DNA of 64,000 bases from Xylocopilactobacillus apicola (GTDB lineage Bacteria > Bacillota > Bacilli > Lactobacillales > Lactobacillaceae). This document shows, in pieces, positions 56,188 through 64,000 of the stretch. Position 1 is the stretch's first letter; each line of letters opens with the position of its first letter. The notes under the pieces were generated by a model that was given only the letters and a program-made list of their open reading frames with translations, was not told where the DNA came from and did no database searches. The stretch covers positions 806,001 to 870,000 of the forward strand of contig NZ_AP026802.1 of NCBI RefSeq assembly GCF_033095985.1, given 5' to 3'. Position numbers and translations under genes: made by a program.

Positions 56188-57744
56188 ATGTTGAAGTTGA
56201 ACCGTAAATTTATGATTTTTATTTTGAGCTTTTGTTCTTTAGGGTGCTCTTTTACTTCAGTTGACGCTTTTTCTGAAGAACAGAATCACCAGATTTCAGT
56301 TTTCCAAAGTGAATACCGTAATTTAGACCGCACTCGCTACAATTACAAGAATATTTATTCCCAAAAGCCGATTTTCTCTATTTCACCGGTTATTGGTGCT
56401 GATACCAACTCGTATTTAAGAAGTTACGATCAAACTTACAATTTTGTTCGTTCTCTTTTTGGGCTTTCCGGTATTCCGCAAAATGAATTTGACAATCAAA
56501 AAGCTTTAATTGGATCTTATGACATGGCTTCCGTTCCCAAAAAAGATGGCAGTAATATTCAACATGGGCTTGAAGGCGTTGTTAAGCCGCCCTATTTGGA
56601 TAACTATGTTTGGAAACAAGGTGCAGATGCAACTCGTGCTGGTAATATTGCGAATATTGTCCCAACTGGTTTTTCTAATTATTCTGAGCAAACCGTTTGG
56701 GATGATGTGTTGGGGTTTGTTGTTGATAATAATAATTATGATGTAAATAGCGTTGGTCATCGAGATTGGATGTTATCTCAAGCACTAAAAAGTTATGGGG
56801 TTGGCACAATATATACCGATGTTTCTGATCCTAATACGGTGGTTAGTAACGGAAATGAGAATCTTGCTTTGGGGTATCAGGTTTTTTACTGGGGTGGCGG
56901 ATATGATGGTGATTACAATAGCAATCTCATTGAGCCCCTGACCTATCCAGCACCTAATCTCTTTCCAATCGAACTAATGAATAGCAGCAATCCTTTAAAG
57001 CCAGTTTGTTGGAGTGTGGGATTTAGTAAGGCTTCAGTAGTTGACAAGAATAATAAGCCAACGATTACCATCAAAAATTTAAAAACTGGGCAAGAATCTT
57101 CAGTAGATCACAAAAATATTTTCTATGAATCTCAATATGGTGGTTATGAGACGGTTTACTCCTTTATTCCCCGGGGAATTGAGCTTAAAACTGATGAAAT
57201 ATATCAAATCAATTTCACTAATTTAAATTTAAAAACTGCTGAAAATGAGTCAATCAACAATTATTCTTATCAGGTGAGCTTTTTCAGTCTGAATAGTAAA
57301 CAAAATGAGGATGATTACTCAAATGCCGGACGCAGTGTTTACGTTAATTACCAGCCGAATTATGGAGTGCGAATTTATCAAGAGCCTGGTGGAAAACCGA
57401 CCGATACGTTTGCTTTTCATGGAACTAGTTGGTTGATTATTCAACAAAAACAAGATGAACATGGCCGAGTTTGGACTCAAATTGGTACTAATCAATGGAT
57501 TCCCAACGATTACTTGGTTACTGTAAGCTACGATCAAACACCAGTTGGCAAGGTCAAATATGTTCCAGGATACGGAATTAATCTTTGGCAAGGGTATGCT
57601 AATAACAAAATTTTCACTGGTAGAAGAGTTATGGATGGAACTAAGTGGAAAGTTTTTAAAAAGGCAATTGTTGGAGATACATACTGGTTTAATCTTGGGG
57701 GGAATCTTTGGGTAGACGGACAATACATGACTATAGAGGCTTAG
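56188..57744 (+). CDS. Secreted CAP-domain protein with two C-terminal SLAP-like repeats
   Basis: A 518-residue exported protein. A signal peptide covers the first ~27 residues with cleavage near VDA. A CAP/SCP fold (about residues 30-270) shows the family pattern VGHRDWMLSQALKSYGVGTIY. The C-terminus has two similar ~60-residue modules (about 383-450 and 455-518). Each has a tyrosine-rich start, an IY or LW strand and a closing Q-W or L-W (GTNQWIPNDYL, GGNLWVDGQYM), as in lactobacillar SLAP wall-binding domains. ATG 56188 is only 2 nt from GGAGG; TTG 56191 may be the true start. Confidence 0.82.
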   Translation: MLKLNRKFMIFILSFCSLGCSFTSVDAFSEEQNHQISVFQSEYRNLDRTRYNYKNIYSQKPIFSISPVIGADTNSYLRSYDQTYNFVRSLFGLSGIPQNEFDNQKALIGSYDMASVPKKDGSNIQHGLEGVVKPPYLDNYVWKQGADATRAGNIANIVPTGFSNYSEQTVWDDVLGFVVDNNNYDVNSVGHRDWMLSQALKSYGVGTIYTDVSDPNTVVSNGNENLALGYQVFYWGGGYDGDYNSNLIEPLTYPAPNLFPIELMNSSNPLKPVCWSVGFSKASVVDKNNKPTITIKNLKTGQESSVDHKNIFYESQYGGYETVYSFIPRGIELKTDEIYQINFTNLNLKTAENESINNYSYQVSFFSLNSKQNEDDYSNAGRSVYVNYQPNYGVRIYQEPGGKPTDTFAFHGTSWLIIQQKQDEHGRVWTQIGTNQWIPNDYLVTVSYDQTPVGKVKYVPGYGINLWQGYANNKIFTGRRVMDGTKWKVFKKAIVGDTYWFNLGGNLWVDGQYMTIEA

Positions 57745-57842
57745 TTTCGAATTATTAACGAATCTTTAGAATTTTTGGTCGTTTTTAAGTTTATAATTAT
57801 GTTAGTCTTCCTTTAGATATTTAAAGTTAGGACGTTTAAGAG

Positions 57843-58310
57843 ATGAGTGGAGAAATTCAATTTTTGCCTTACGGTAAAAATCCTGAATTAATTAAAAATA
57901 TAAAAAGTAATTTTCTGAGTATTAAATGTGAACCGAAAGAAGAAAAACAAAATCAGAGTTTACTTGAGGTTTGTAATCGGGAAATCTTTTTAGGTGATAA
58001 ATTTCGATGTGTTGACTTAATTAGAGAAGTCAGATCCCCGGTCGGAGTTAAACTGAATTTTAATCAAATTGATCGACTAATTGAACAAAGAGTAATCAAA
58101 GTCACTGGTGTTAATGAGAATCTTTTGAAATGTGGAGCTTATGCCTTCACTTTTGAATATTATTCTCACAAAAAAGGAGCAATCCTTTTTGTTAAGGATG
58201 TGAACTACAAAAATTCAGGACCAGAACAAGTTGATTTGCGAAAAAGTGTTTCAAATAAGTTAGATCTTACTAAGTATTACCATTATACTAATATTTTGGG
58301 CTCTAAATAA
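57843..58310 (+). CDS. Hypothetical protein, 155 aa
   Basis: Not recognised. A soluble protein with no signal peptide or membrane segment. Five cysteines are scattered. The central part ([29 protein letters not shown]) is predicted mixed alpha/beta. ATG with AGGA 10 nt upstream. It lies 13 nt ahead of galU and probably shares a transcript with it, but nothing shows a functional link. Codon use resembles its neighbours. Confidence 0.65.
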   Translation: MSGEIQFLPYGKNPELIKNIKSNFLSIKCEPKEEKQNQSLLEVCNREIFLGDKFRCVDLIREVRSPVGVKLNFNQIDRLIEQRVIKVTGVNENLLKCGAYAFTFEYYSHKKGAILFVKDVNYKNSGPEQVDLRKSVSNKLDLTKYYHYTNILGSK

Positions 58311-58323
58311 TAAGGAGAATTTA

Positions 58324-59202
58324 ATGAAAGTAAAAAAAGCTATCATTCCAGCGGCTGGTTTAGCAACCCGCTTTTTGCCTGTTACTAAAGCACAGGCGAA
58401 GGAAATGTTACCGATTGTCGATAAACCAACGATTCAGTTTATTGTTGAAGAAGCAAGAGCGTCTGGTATTGAAGATATTTTAATTGTTGAAGGGAAGCAA
58501 AAAAGATCGATTGAAGATCATTTTGATTCAGCACCAGAACTAGAGTTTAAATTAAAAGAAGATCATAAAAATGATCTCCTTAAGCTAGTTCAGTCGATCA
58601 CTGATATCGGTGTAAACATGTTTTATGTCCGTCAACCTTATCCCAACGGTTTAGGTGCTGCGGTTTCTCTTGCAAAATCTTTTATTGGCAATGAGCCTTT
58701 TGTGGTAATGCTTGGAGACGATTTGATGAATGATAAGGTTCCGTTGACGCAACAATTGATTGATGCTTATGACGATACTCATGCTTCAACGATTGCTGTA
58801 ATGCAGGTTCCGCACTCCGAAGTTTCTAAATATGGAGTAATTGATCCGATTAAAGAAGTAAAAAAAGATCTCTATAGTGTCAAAACTTTTGTAGAGAAAC
58901 CGGCGGTAGATAAAGCACCGTCTGACTTTGCTATTATTGGTCGGTATCTCTTAACACCGGAGATTTTTGATTATCTAGCAAAGACCAAGCCGGGTAAGGG
59001 GGGAGAAATTCAGTTAACTGACGCAATTGATAGTTTAAATCAAACTCAGCGTGTTTTTGCTCGTGTGTTTAGAGGCGAACGTCATGATGTAGGTAACAAA
59101 TTTGGCTTCCTTAAAACCAATATTGAATATGGTTTACAGCATCCGGAAGTTAAAGATGAACTAAAAAAATATTTAATCGAATTAAGCAAAAAGTTAAAAT
59201 AA
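58324..59202 (+). CDS. galU: UTP-glucose-1-phosphate uridylyltransferase
   Basis: Makes UDP-glucose for glycolipids, teichoic acid glycosylation and galactose metabolism. [20 protein letters not shown] (nucleotide loop, residues 4-23), [19 protein letters not shown] and [20 protein letters not shown] are canonical. 292 residues. AAGGAG 7 nt before ATG. The next gene begins directly after its stop. Confidence 0.98.
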   Translation: MKVKKAIIPAAGLATRFLPVTKAQAKEMLPIVDKPTIQFIVEEARASGIEDILIVEGKQKRSIEDHFDSAPELEFKLKEDHKNDLLKLVQSITDIGVNMFYVRQPYPNGLGAAVSLAKSFIGNEPFVVMLGDDLMNDKVPLTQQLIDAYDDTHASTIAVMQVPHSEVSKYGVIDPIKEVKKDLYSVKTFVEKPAVDKAPSDFAIIGRYLLTPEIFDYLAKTKPGKGGEIQLTDAIDSLNQTQRVFARVFRGERHDVGNKFGFLKTNIEYGLQHPEVKDELKKYLIELSKKLK

Positions 59203-59736
59203 ATGTCAAATGATCAGATTAAGTCGAGGAAAATAGCTAACTTAGCAATTTTTTTGATTTTTTTAACGGTTGTCTACGGAATTTTTATTCACGATCTTTT
59301 ACCGGTTCGATGGCAAGGATTTGTGGATTTTTTTTTCTATCTTGTCTTATTGGGTAGCGTTTTTATCTTGGTAGGAGGACTTTATCGACGACATTTTTTG
59401 TATTTAGATTTAACTGAAAAGACGATCGAAAAGATGAGTCATGCAGAATTTGTAAAAATGGTTGCCCATCTTTGTCGCTGTATGGGTTATGAGAAAGTTA
59501 AAGAGCAGTCGGATTCTTTTTTTGACATATCTTATGAGTATCAAGGTAAAAAAGATGTGATCTTTTGTTATCATAAAAAAAAGCTCACGACCATTCCGAT
59601 CATTAAAAATGCAAGGGTAATTTTAATTACCGATTACCATTTAGAATCTTATGAATTAGATCAGCTAGCAGGAAGCCACTGGAAGTTGATTGAGCATGAT
59701 GAATTATTACGCTTACTTAATGAATATTTAGTTTAG
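59203..59736 (+). CDS. Membrane protein with possible restriction-endonuclease-like domain
   Basis: 177 residues. Two membrane segments (about 12-30 and 42-60) precede a cytoplasmic domain. The pattern EFVKMVAHLCRCMGYEKVKEQSDSFFDISYEYQGKKDVIFCYHKKK recalls Mrr-type membrane-linked nucleases (key parts MGYEKV and QGKKDVIFCYHKKK). The D-x-(Q/E)-x-K catalytic set is not clearly preserved, so activity is doubtful. ATG abuts the galU stop with a weak SD, suggesting coupling. Assignment is tentative. Confidence 0.5.
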   Translation: MSNDQIKSRKIANLAIFLIFLTVVYGIFIHDLLPVRWQGFVDFFFYLVLLGSVFILVGGLYRRHFLYLDLTEKTIEKMSHAEFVKMVAHLCRCMGYEKVKEQSDSFFDISYEYQGKKDVIFCYHKKKLTTIPIIKNARVILITDYHLESYELDQLAGSHWKLIEHDELLRLLNEYLV

Positions 59737-59744
59737 GAGTTGTC

Positions 59745-60062
59745 GTGAAACGCGGATATCAAATTTTTGACTTAATAGAAGAAATCACTTTACTAGATGG
59801 AACGTCCTATTTTGAAATTGCCAATATTTTTCTTAATGGGATTGCTGAGCATGCTTTTAATAAAGGGTTAATAAAGAATGTTAGGATTGTTAAACTCAAT
59901 ATTCCTCATTCAAAAGACATTGAACTTTACGAAAAATTTGTCAATGAGCAGGAGGTAATTCCTGATTACGGGTTAACTCAGTGGCAAATTTGGAATAAGG
60001 AAGATCCAAAAATCAAAAGTATTTATGACAGAATTTTAAAATCTAACGGCGTTATTGGGTAA
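59745..60062 (+). CDS. Hypothetical protein, 105 aa
   Basis: Not recognised. A small soluble protein with a helical N-terminal half (DLIEEITLLDGTSYFEIANI) and a mixed C-terminus. GTG start with AGGAG 5 nt upstream, a good ribosome site. It sits between the putative nuclease-like membrane protein and the 5'-nucleotidase gene, 8 nt from each, so it is a genuine member of this operon. Confidence 0.65.
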   Translation: MKRGYQIFDLIEEITLLDGTSYFEIANIFLNGIAEHAFNKGLIKNVRIVKLNIPHSKDIELYEKFVNEQEVIPDYGLTQWQIWNKEDPKIKSIYDRILKSNGVIG

Positions 60063-60070
60063 ATATTACA

Positions 60071-61429
60071 ATGGAAACATTTCATATCATTCATACCAAT
60101 GATTTTCATTCTCATTTTGAGTATTTACCGGCAGTTAAGCGAATAATTTTAGAAAAAAGGGAAAATTATCAACGAGATCATGAGAGTTACCTTTTAATTG
60201 ATGATGGAGATAATTTAGATCGTTCTCATCCTTTGACTGAAGCAACGATGGGAGTGGCTAATGTAAATTATTTGAATGATTTGCATTTTGATGCGGTTAC
60301 GATCGGTAACAATGAAGGTTTAGGGATGAATCCAGCTGAATTGACAAGGATTTATCAGAAATCTCACTTTAAAATCATTGAGGGGAATGTTTTTGAAAAG
60401 AACACAAAGAAGTTGCCAAATTTTGCAAGACGAGATTATATTTTTCGAATAGGAAATTTAAAAATTGGAATCTTTGGCTACACTGCTTTTTTTAATTCGT
60501 ATTTGTTTAATGGATGGAATGCTGTTTCGTATGAACAACTTATTGCGTCAGAAGTAGAGAAATTAAGGCCACAAGTCGATGTGTTGATCCTTTTATCTCA
60601 CCTTGGAATCAAGGTCGATGAGTCTATTGCTGATCAATGCCCTTTGATCGATGTAATCATTGGAAGTCATACTCATCATTTGCTTCCTCATGGTGAAATC
60701 CGAAATGGGGTGCTTTTAGCCGCAGCAGGGAAATTTTTTGAAAATACAGGTTTTATTGATTTGACTTTAGAAAACCGAAGAATTCTTAAAAAATCTGCTT
60801 ATACAGTTCCTTCAGAGGTTTTACCTAAAGATATTCTGCAAAATGATATATTATCGAAAAAAGGGGACCAGATTATGGAGCAAGAGTTGGTTATAGAAAA
60901 TTCTCCAGGGTTTGGTTTTAGCAATTTTGAAAAATCTGATTTAAGTGAGCTATTTGTTCTGGCGCTAAGAAACTATACAGGATGTAAATATGTTATTTTA
61001 AATGCTGGGTTATTTTTGAACGGTTTGCCAAAAGGTAAAGTTACTTACCGCGAAGTATTTCATGCTTTGCCTCACCCAATTCATCCAATTATAGTTAAAC
61101 TTACGGGTGTTCAATTGCGAAGTTTTATTACCGAAATAGAAAATACTAGAAATTTTTTAACAAAATATCCACTGAAAGGAGTTAGTTTTCGCGGCCGAAT
61201 TTTTGGCTCAATGCTTTATTATGGTATTGAAGTTGACGGTTCTAACGCATTTTTTAATCACAGAAAAATAGTCGATGATCAGGTTTATTCAATTGTGGTC
61301 CCGGATAATTTTCGCTACTTGAAATACTTTCCTTCGATTGAGCAGGCAAGCAAAATAAAACCTTTTTATGGAAAATTTTTACGAGAAGTATTACGTGATT
61401 ATTTAAAAAACAGCTATGGAAGAAAATAA
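60071..61429 (+). CDS. Cytoplasmic metallophosphatase/5'-nucleotidase (YunD-like)
   Basis: A 452-residue protein with a calcineurin-like N-terminal domain: HTNDFHSHFEY (metal site), DDGDNLD, TIGNNEG and GSHTHHLLPHGE. A 5'-nucleotidase C-terminal domain begins near residue 275. It lacks a signal peptide, unlike UshA, and so resembles Bacillus YunD. GNNEG replaces the usual GNHE: the catalytic His of the dyad is Asn here, as is common in the YunD group. Position before yutD and the HAD gene supports this. SD weak. Confidence 0.88.
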   Translation: METFHIIHTNDFHSHFEYLPAVKRIILEKRENYQRDHESYLLIDDGDNLDRSHPLTEATMGVANVNYLNDLHFDAVTIGNNEGLGMNPAELTRIYQKSHFKIIEGNVFEKNTKKLPNFARRDYIFRIGNLKIGIFGYTAFFNSYLFNGWNAVSYEQLIASEVEKLRPQVDVLILLSHLGIKVDESIADQCPLIDVIIGSHTHHLLPHGEIRNGVLLAAAGKFFENTGFIDLTLENRRILKKSAYTVPSEVLPKDILQNDILSKKGDQIMEQELVIENSPGFGFSNFEKSDLSELFVLALRNYTGCKYVILNAGLFLNGLPKGKVTYREVFHALPHPIHPIIVKLTGVQLRSFITEIENTRNFLTKYPLKGVSFRGRIFGSMLYYGIEVDGSNAFFNHRKIVDDQVYSIVVPDNFRYLKYFPSIEQASKIKPFYGKFLREVLRDYLKNSYGRK

Positions 61430-61757
61430 AAACACTAAATATGACTTTATCGAATCACATGTTAGGCATCGAGGCAAGTCATTTGTTTCCATTGATAGAA
61501 ATTTTTATCTAATAGTAGATAATTATAAAAATAGTTTAGATTTAGATTCGTTAAAATCTCGTTACACAATTTTTTTTGCCAAATTTGATTATATATTTGG
61601 TGACTGGAGTAATGATCAATTAAGATTAACAGGCTTCTATGAAAAAGCAGGTAAGAATAAGTTTAAATCAATTGCAACTTGCGAAGATTTTTTGAATGAA
61701 TTTTGTACTTTTGATTGTCCTTATTTTTTGTTGAAAAAAATAGTTGGCGGGCTTTAA
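61416..61757 (+). CDS. yutD: YutD family protein (DUF1027)
   Basis: A 113-residue cytoplasmic protein recognised by FAKFDYIFGDWSNDQLRLTGFY, of which DYIFGDWSNDQLRL-GFY is the YutD signature, and by the C-terminal CPYFLLKK. Function unknown. It overlaps the preceding gene by 14 nt and precedes the HAD-IIA gene, the order seen in Bacillus and Lactobacillus. Confidence 0.9.
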   Translation: MEENKNTKYDFIESHVRHRGKSFVSIDRNFYLIVDNYKNSLDLDSLKSRYTIFFAKFDYIFGDWSNDQLRLTGFYEKAGKNKFKSIATCEDFLNEFCTFDCPYFLLKKIVGGL

Positions 61758-61758
61758 T

Positions 61759-62544
61759 ATGTGTGATGAAATGAGGTACCAAGGCTATTTGATTGATTTG
61801 GACGGGACGATTTATCGTGGAAAAGAAAAAATTCCTTCGGCCGTAAAGTTTATTAAGGATTTATTCGAAAATCATCTTAAATTTCGTTTGGTGACCAACA
61901 ATACAACTAGAACTCCTGAGGCTATTGTTGATTTCTTGCATGTTTATCATCAGATTGACGTCGAATTATCAAATATTTATACAGCTTCGAAGGCAACGGC
62001 CGAATACATTGCTAGAAACAAAACGGTTACTTGCCCCCATGTTTACGTAATTGGTGAGAATGGCTTGAAAACAGAATTGGCTAATTATGGTTTTATTTAC
62101 GATGAACTAGATCCAGATTATGTTGTTGTTGGGTTGGATTCGGATGTAACTTATCATAAATTGGAAATTGCGGCCTTGGCAATTGAGAAAGGGGCAATTT
62201 TTATTGGAACTAATCCTGACCGAGCCATTCCTAAGGAAGTTGGTTTGGTACCCAGTGCGGGTGCACTTATCGGTTTATTACAAATAGCAACGAAGGTTGA
62301 TCCAGTTATAATTGGAAAACCTCAAACGATTATGTTGGACTTAATTTCTGAAGATTTAAATGTAGCCAAAGAGAATTTAGTTTTGTTTGGTGATAATTAT
62401 GATACTGATATTTTAGGCGGAATAAATTTTGGGATTGATACAGCACTTGTTTTGACAGGAGTAACAAAAAGAGAAGATTTAAAAAGTGTAGATAAATTGC
62501 CTAAATTCATTTTAGATAGTCTTGAGGAGTGGCATTTTGCTTGA
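61759..62544 (+). CDS. HAD-IIA family phosphatase (TIGR01457, NagD/YutF-like)
   Basis: About 261 residues. The HAD nucleophile motif LIDLDGTIYRG lies at residues 12-22, TNNTTR is motif II, and the motif IV region is VLFGDNYDTDILGG near residue 211. The cap-IIA region lies between. Substrates of such enzymes are small phosphoesters (nucleotide or sugar phosphates, 2-phosphoglycolate-like). I choose ATG 61759, 1 nt after the yutD stop; the in-frame upstream codons lie inside yutD. Confidence 0.92.
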   Translation: MCDEMRYQGYLIDLDGTIYRGKEKIPSAVKFIKDLFENHLKFRLVTNNTTRTPEAIVDFLHVYHQIDVELSNIYTASKATAEYIARNKTVTCPHVYVIGENGLKTELANYGFIYDELDPDYVVVGLDSDVTYHKLEIAALAIEKGAIFIGTNPDRAIPKEVGLVPSAGALIGLLQIATKVDPVIIGKPQTIMLDLISEDLNVAKENLVLFGDNYDTDILGGINFGIDTALVLTGVTKREDLKSVDKLPKFILDSLEEWHFA

Positions 62545-63214
62545 ACGTTTTCGCTTATTTAGTAGGGGATTATTGATTTTTTTAACCACTTTAACAGCAG
62601 TCATTTTTATCACAGTTGCATCTTCACCATTGGTTTTTAGATCGCTTATTTCGCCGTTACATTTAGTGAAAATTAGCGGATTGAATGTTTCAACTTTAAT
62701 GAAAAACTATTTAGTGGTTGTTAATTATTTGCTCAATCCATTTAATAATCATCTTGTTTTTCCAAATTTTATCCAATCTTCAGCGGGTTTGCGTCATTTT
62801 TTTGAAGTCAAACAACTGATATTGGTAAATAATGTTGTTTTTCTTTGCGGTTTAATTTGTTCATTTTTTGTTTTCCGATCAGCTAGTCGAAGTAAATACT
62901 GGTTAACGCTTAAAAGATCATTGCTTTTTTTGATAGTCATTCCTTTTGTTTTGATTTTTTTGATGTTTGCGACAGATTTTAATCAATTTTTTGTTGAGTT
63001 TCATATGATTCTTTTTCGTAATTCAGATTGGATTTTTGATCCCATGAGAGATCCGATTATTAATATTTTGCCTGAAGAATTTTTTGAAGTTGAGTTTATT
63101 TTTTTCTTTGTCTTATGGGTCTTAGTTTTACTGATAATGAATATTTTGATTAATCGCCAAATAAAAAAAGAATTGTCATTGAACAATTCCATGGATATTT
63201 CGATTACTCGTTAA
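62537..63214 (+). CDS. TIGR01906 family integral membrane protein (DUF1461)
   Basis: 225 residues from TTG 62537, chosen because GAGGAG lies 7 nt upstream inside the HAD gene, with which it overlaps by 8 nt. Four membrane helices (about 12-32, 95-115, 128-148 and 190-210) are separated by a large loop with YLLNPF near residue 67. This arrangement and the position after the HAD gene fit the TIGR01906 family, whose role is unknown. The 3' end overlaps the convergent reductase gene by 39 bp. Confidence 0.85.
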   Translation: MLERFRLFSRGLLIFLTTLTAVIFITVASSPLVFRSLISPLHLVKISGLNVSTLMKNYLVVVNYLLNPFNNHLVFPNFIQSSAGLRHFFEVKQLILVNNVVFLCGLICSFFVFRSASRSKYWLTLKRSLLFLIVIPFVLIFLMFATDFNQFFVEFHMILFRNSDWIFDPMRDPIINILPEEFFEVEFIFFFVLWVLVLLIMNILINRQIKKELSLNNSMDISITR

Positions 63215-64000
63215 CGAATAGTCTTCAATTGCACTATTAACTGCGATAGGAACCTCACCAAAACCGTTGGCGAGGATTTTTTGTTTGTAGGGATAAATAG
63301 TTGCGTCGCCAATTGCATAAATTCCAGGTCGGCTCGTTTCCATTTTTTGATTAACAGTGATTAAATTTCGTTCAAGTTCAACACCCCAGTTTTGCTGAAT
63401 TCGATTATTTGCTTTAAATCCATAGCTTACAATCAGTCGATCGGCATTAATTATTTCTTTAATTTCAGACTCTCGAGCTTTCTGAAGGTTTATTTTTAAC
63501 TTACCGTTTTCTTCATTCAACGCAGAAATAACATAGGGGGTCATTATCTTGACGGGAGAATTTTTAATTTTAGCCATATTGGACTCCAGAGCACGAAAAC
63601 CTTCACGGCGATGAATAATTGTAAGATGTTCAGCGTGATTTAATAGTTGTAAAGCAGTATCAATTGCTCCATCACCTCCGCCAGCAATTGCAACATTGAG
63701 ACCTTGATAGGAACGTGGATCTCTTACATAGTAGGAGATAAATTTATTTTCAGTCGTTTCATCAATTAAAAGAGGCAATTTTCGGGGCTCGAATGGTCCA
63801 ATTCCAGTAGCAATAATAATTGTTTTACTGTACGTCGTTGTTTTGTCAGTTTCAATTTCGAAGACTCCTTCGGAGTAATTGATCGTATCAACTGTATTGT
63901 TGAGTAAGACGTTAACAGGAAACCCATTAAGTTGCTTATCTAAACGTTCGATAAAATCAGTTGCTTTAATTTGAGCAAATCCGGGAACGTTAATCATTTC
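63176..64000 (-). CDS. Thioredoxin-reductase-like ferredoxin/flavodoxin-NADP+ reductase (partial)
   Basis: The C-terminal ~274 residues of a flavoprotein; the gene continues beyond the window end, and the N-terminal FAD-binding GxGxxG is missing for that reason. VAIAGGGDGAIDTAL near the middle is the NADPH-binding motif. IATGIGPFEPRKLP and YAIGDATIYPYKQKILANGFGE close the FAD domain. There is no redox CxxC, so it is the YumC-type reductase rather than TrxB. Its likely partner is a ferredoxin or the flavodoxin encoded at 52608. The Met at 63997 is internal, not a start. Confidence 0.9.
   Translation of the reverse strand, partial: EMINVPGFAQIKATDFIERLDKQLNGFPVNVLLNNTVDTINYSEGVFEIETDKTTTYSKTIIIATGIGPFEPRKLPLLIDETTENKFISYYVRDPRSYQGLNVAIAGGGDGAIDTALQLLNHAEHLTIIHRREGFRALESNMAKIKNSPVKIMTPYVISALNEENGKLKINLQKARESEIKEIINADRLIVSYGFKANNRIQQNWGVELERNLITVNQKMETSRPGIYAIGDATIYPYKQKILANGFGEVPIAVNSAIEDYSLTSNRNIHGIVQ

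Overview
The window is a low-GC Firmicute chromosome segment, almost certainly from a member of the Lactobacillaceae. The evidence is the gene set and order: a mevalonate pathway operon for isoprenoids, RexAB instead of Fe-S-type AddAB, the PBP1A/RecU pair, the rpsB-tsf-pyrH-frr-uppS-cdsA-rseP-proS-polC block, DUF3042-miaA-glnR-glnA, plsY/parE-parC, and surface proteins with WxL-like and SLAP-like modules. Many genes start with TTG, usually behind a good Shine-Dalgarno (SD) sequence. I cannot name the genus or species. I see no rRNA, tRNA, CRISPR array, prophage or insertion sequence.

Layout. 0-6.3 kb: a membrane protein of unknown function, an rRNA m5C methyltransferase, and the minus-strand operon mvk-mvaD-pmk-fni, which converts mevalonate to IPP/DMAPP. 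6.3-18 kb: rexB-rexA (double-strand break repair), a TseB-like protein, dnaD, nth, then the minus-strand pair recU-pbp1A. 18-30.2 kb: translation, lipid and DNA-polymerase housekeeping genes from rpsB to polC. 30.2-36.1 kb: rhomboid protease, YqgQ, glucokinase, a rhodanese-like protein, alanine dehydrogenase behind a probable cre site, a 6-phospho-beta-glucosidase and a tyrosine phosphatase.

36.1-43.1 kb is the accessory part and holds the most unusual features. A large secreted WxL/BspA-repeat surface protein gene (36408-39357) is split by a run of nine G residues just after its signal peptide. Removing one G restores a 982-codon frame, so this is a candidate phase-variable adhesin in the OFF state. 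Directly downstream is what looks like a complete type I toxin-antitoxin locus. A minus-strand TxpA/holin-like toxin peptide is translationally coupled to a 15-residue leader ORF. Its promoter carries a LexA (SOS) box. A plus-strand antisense RNA with its own strong promoter and terminator faces the toxin 3' UTR. An operon follows with an amino-acid permease and an isoleucine 2-epimerase-like enzyme, which suggests production of D-branched-chain amino acids.

43-64 kb: DUF3042, miaA, glnR-glnA with a perfect GlnR operator, plsY, parE-parC, UDP-GlcNAc 2-epimerase, a GtrA-like protein, flavodoxin, map, a YihY protein, a secreted protein of unknown function, a secreted CAP-domain protein with two C-terminal SLAP-like repeats, galU with several unrecognised neighbours, a 5'-nucleotidase-like/YutD/HAD-IIA/TIGR01906 cluster, and the 3' part of a thioredoxin-reductase-like ferredoxin-NADP reductase that runs off the window end.
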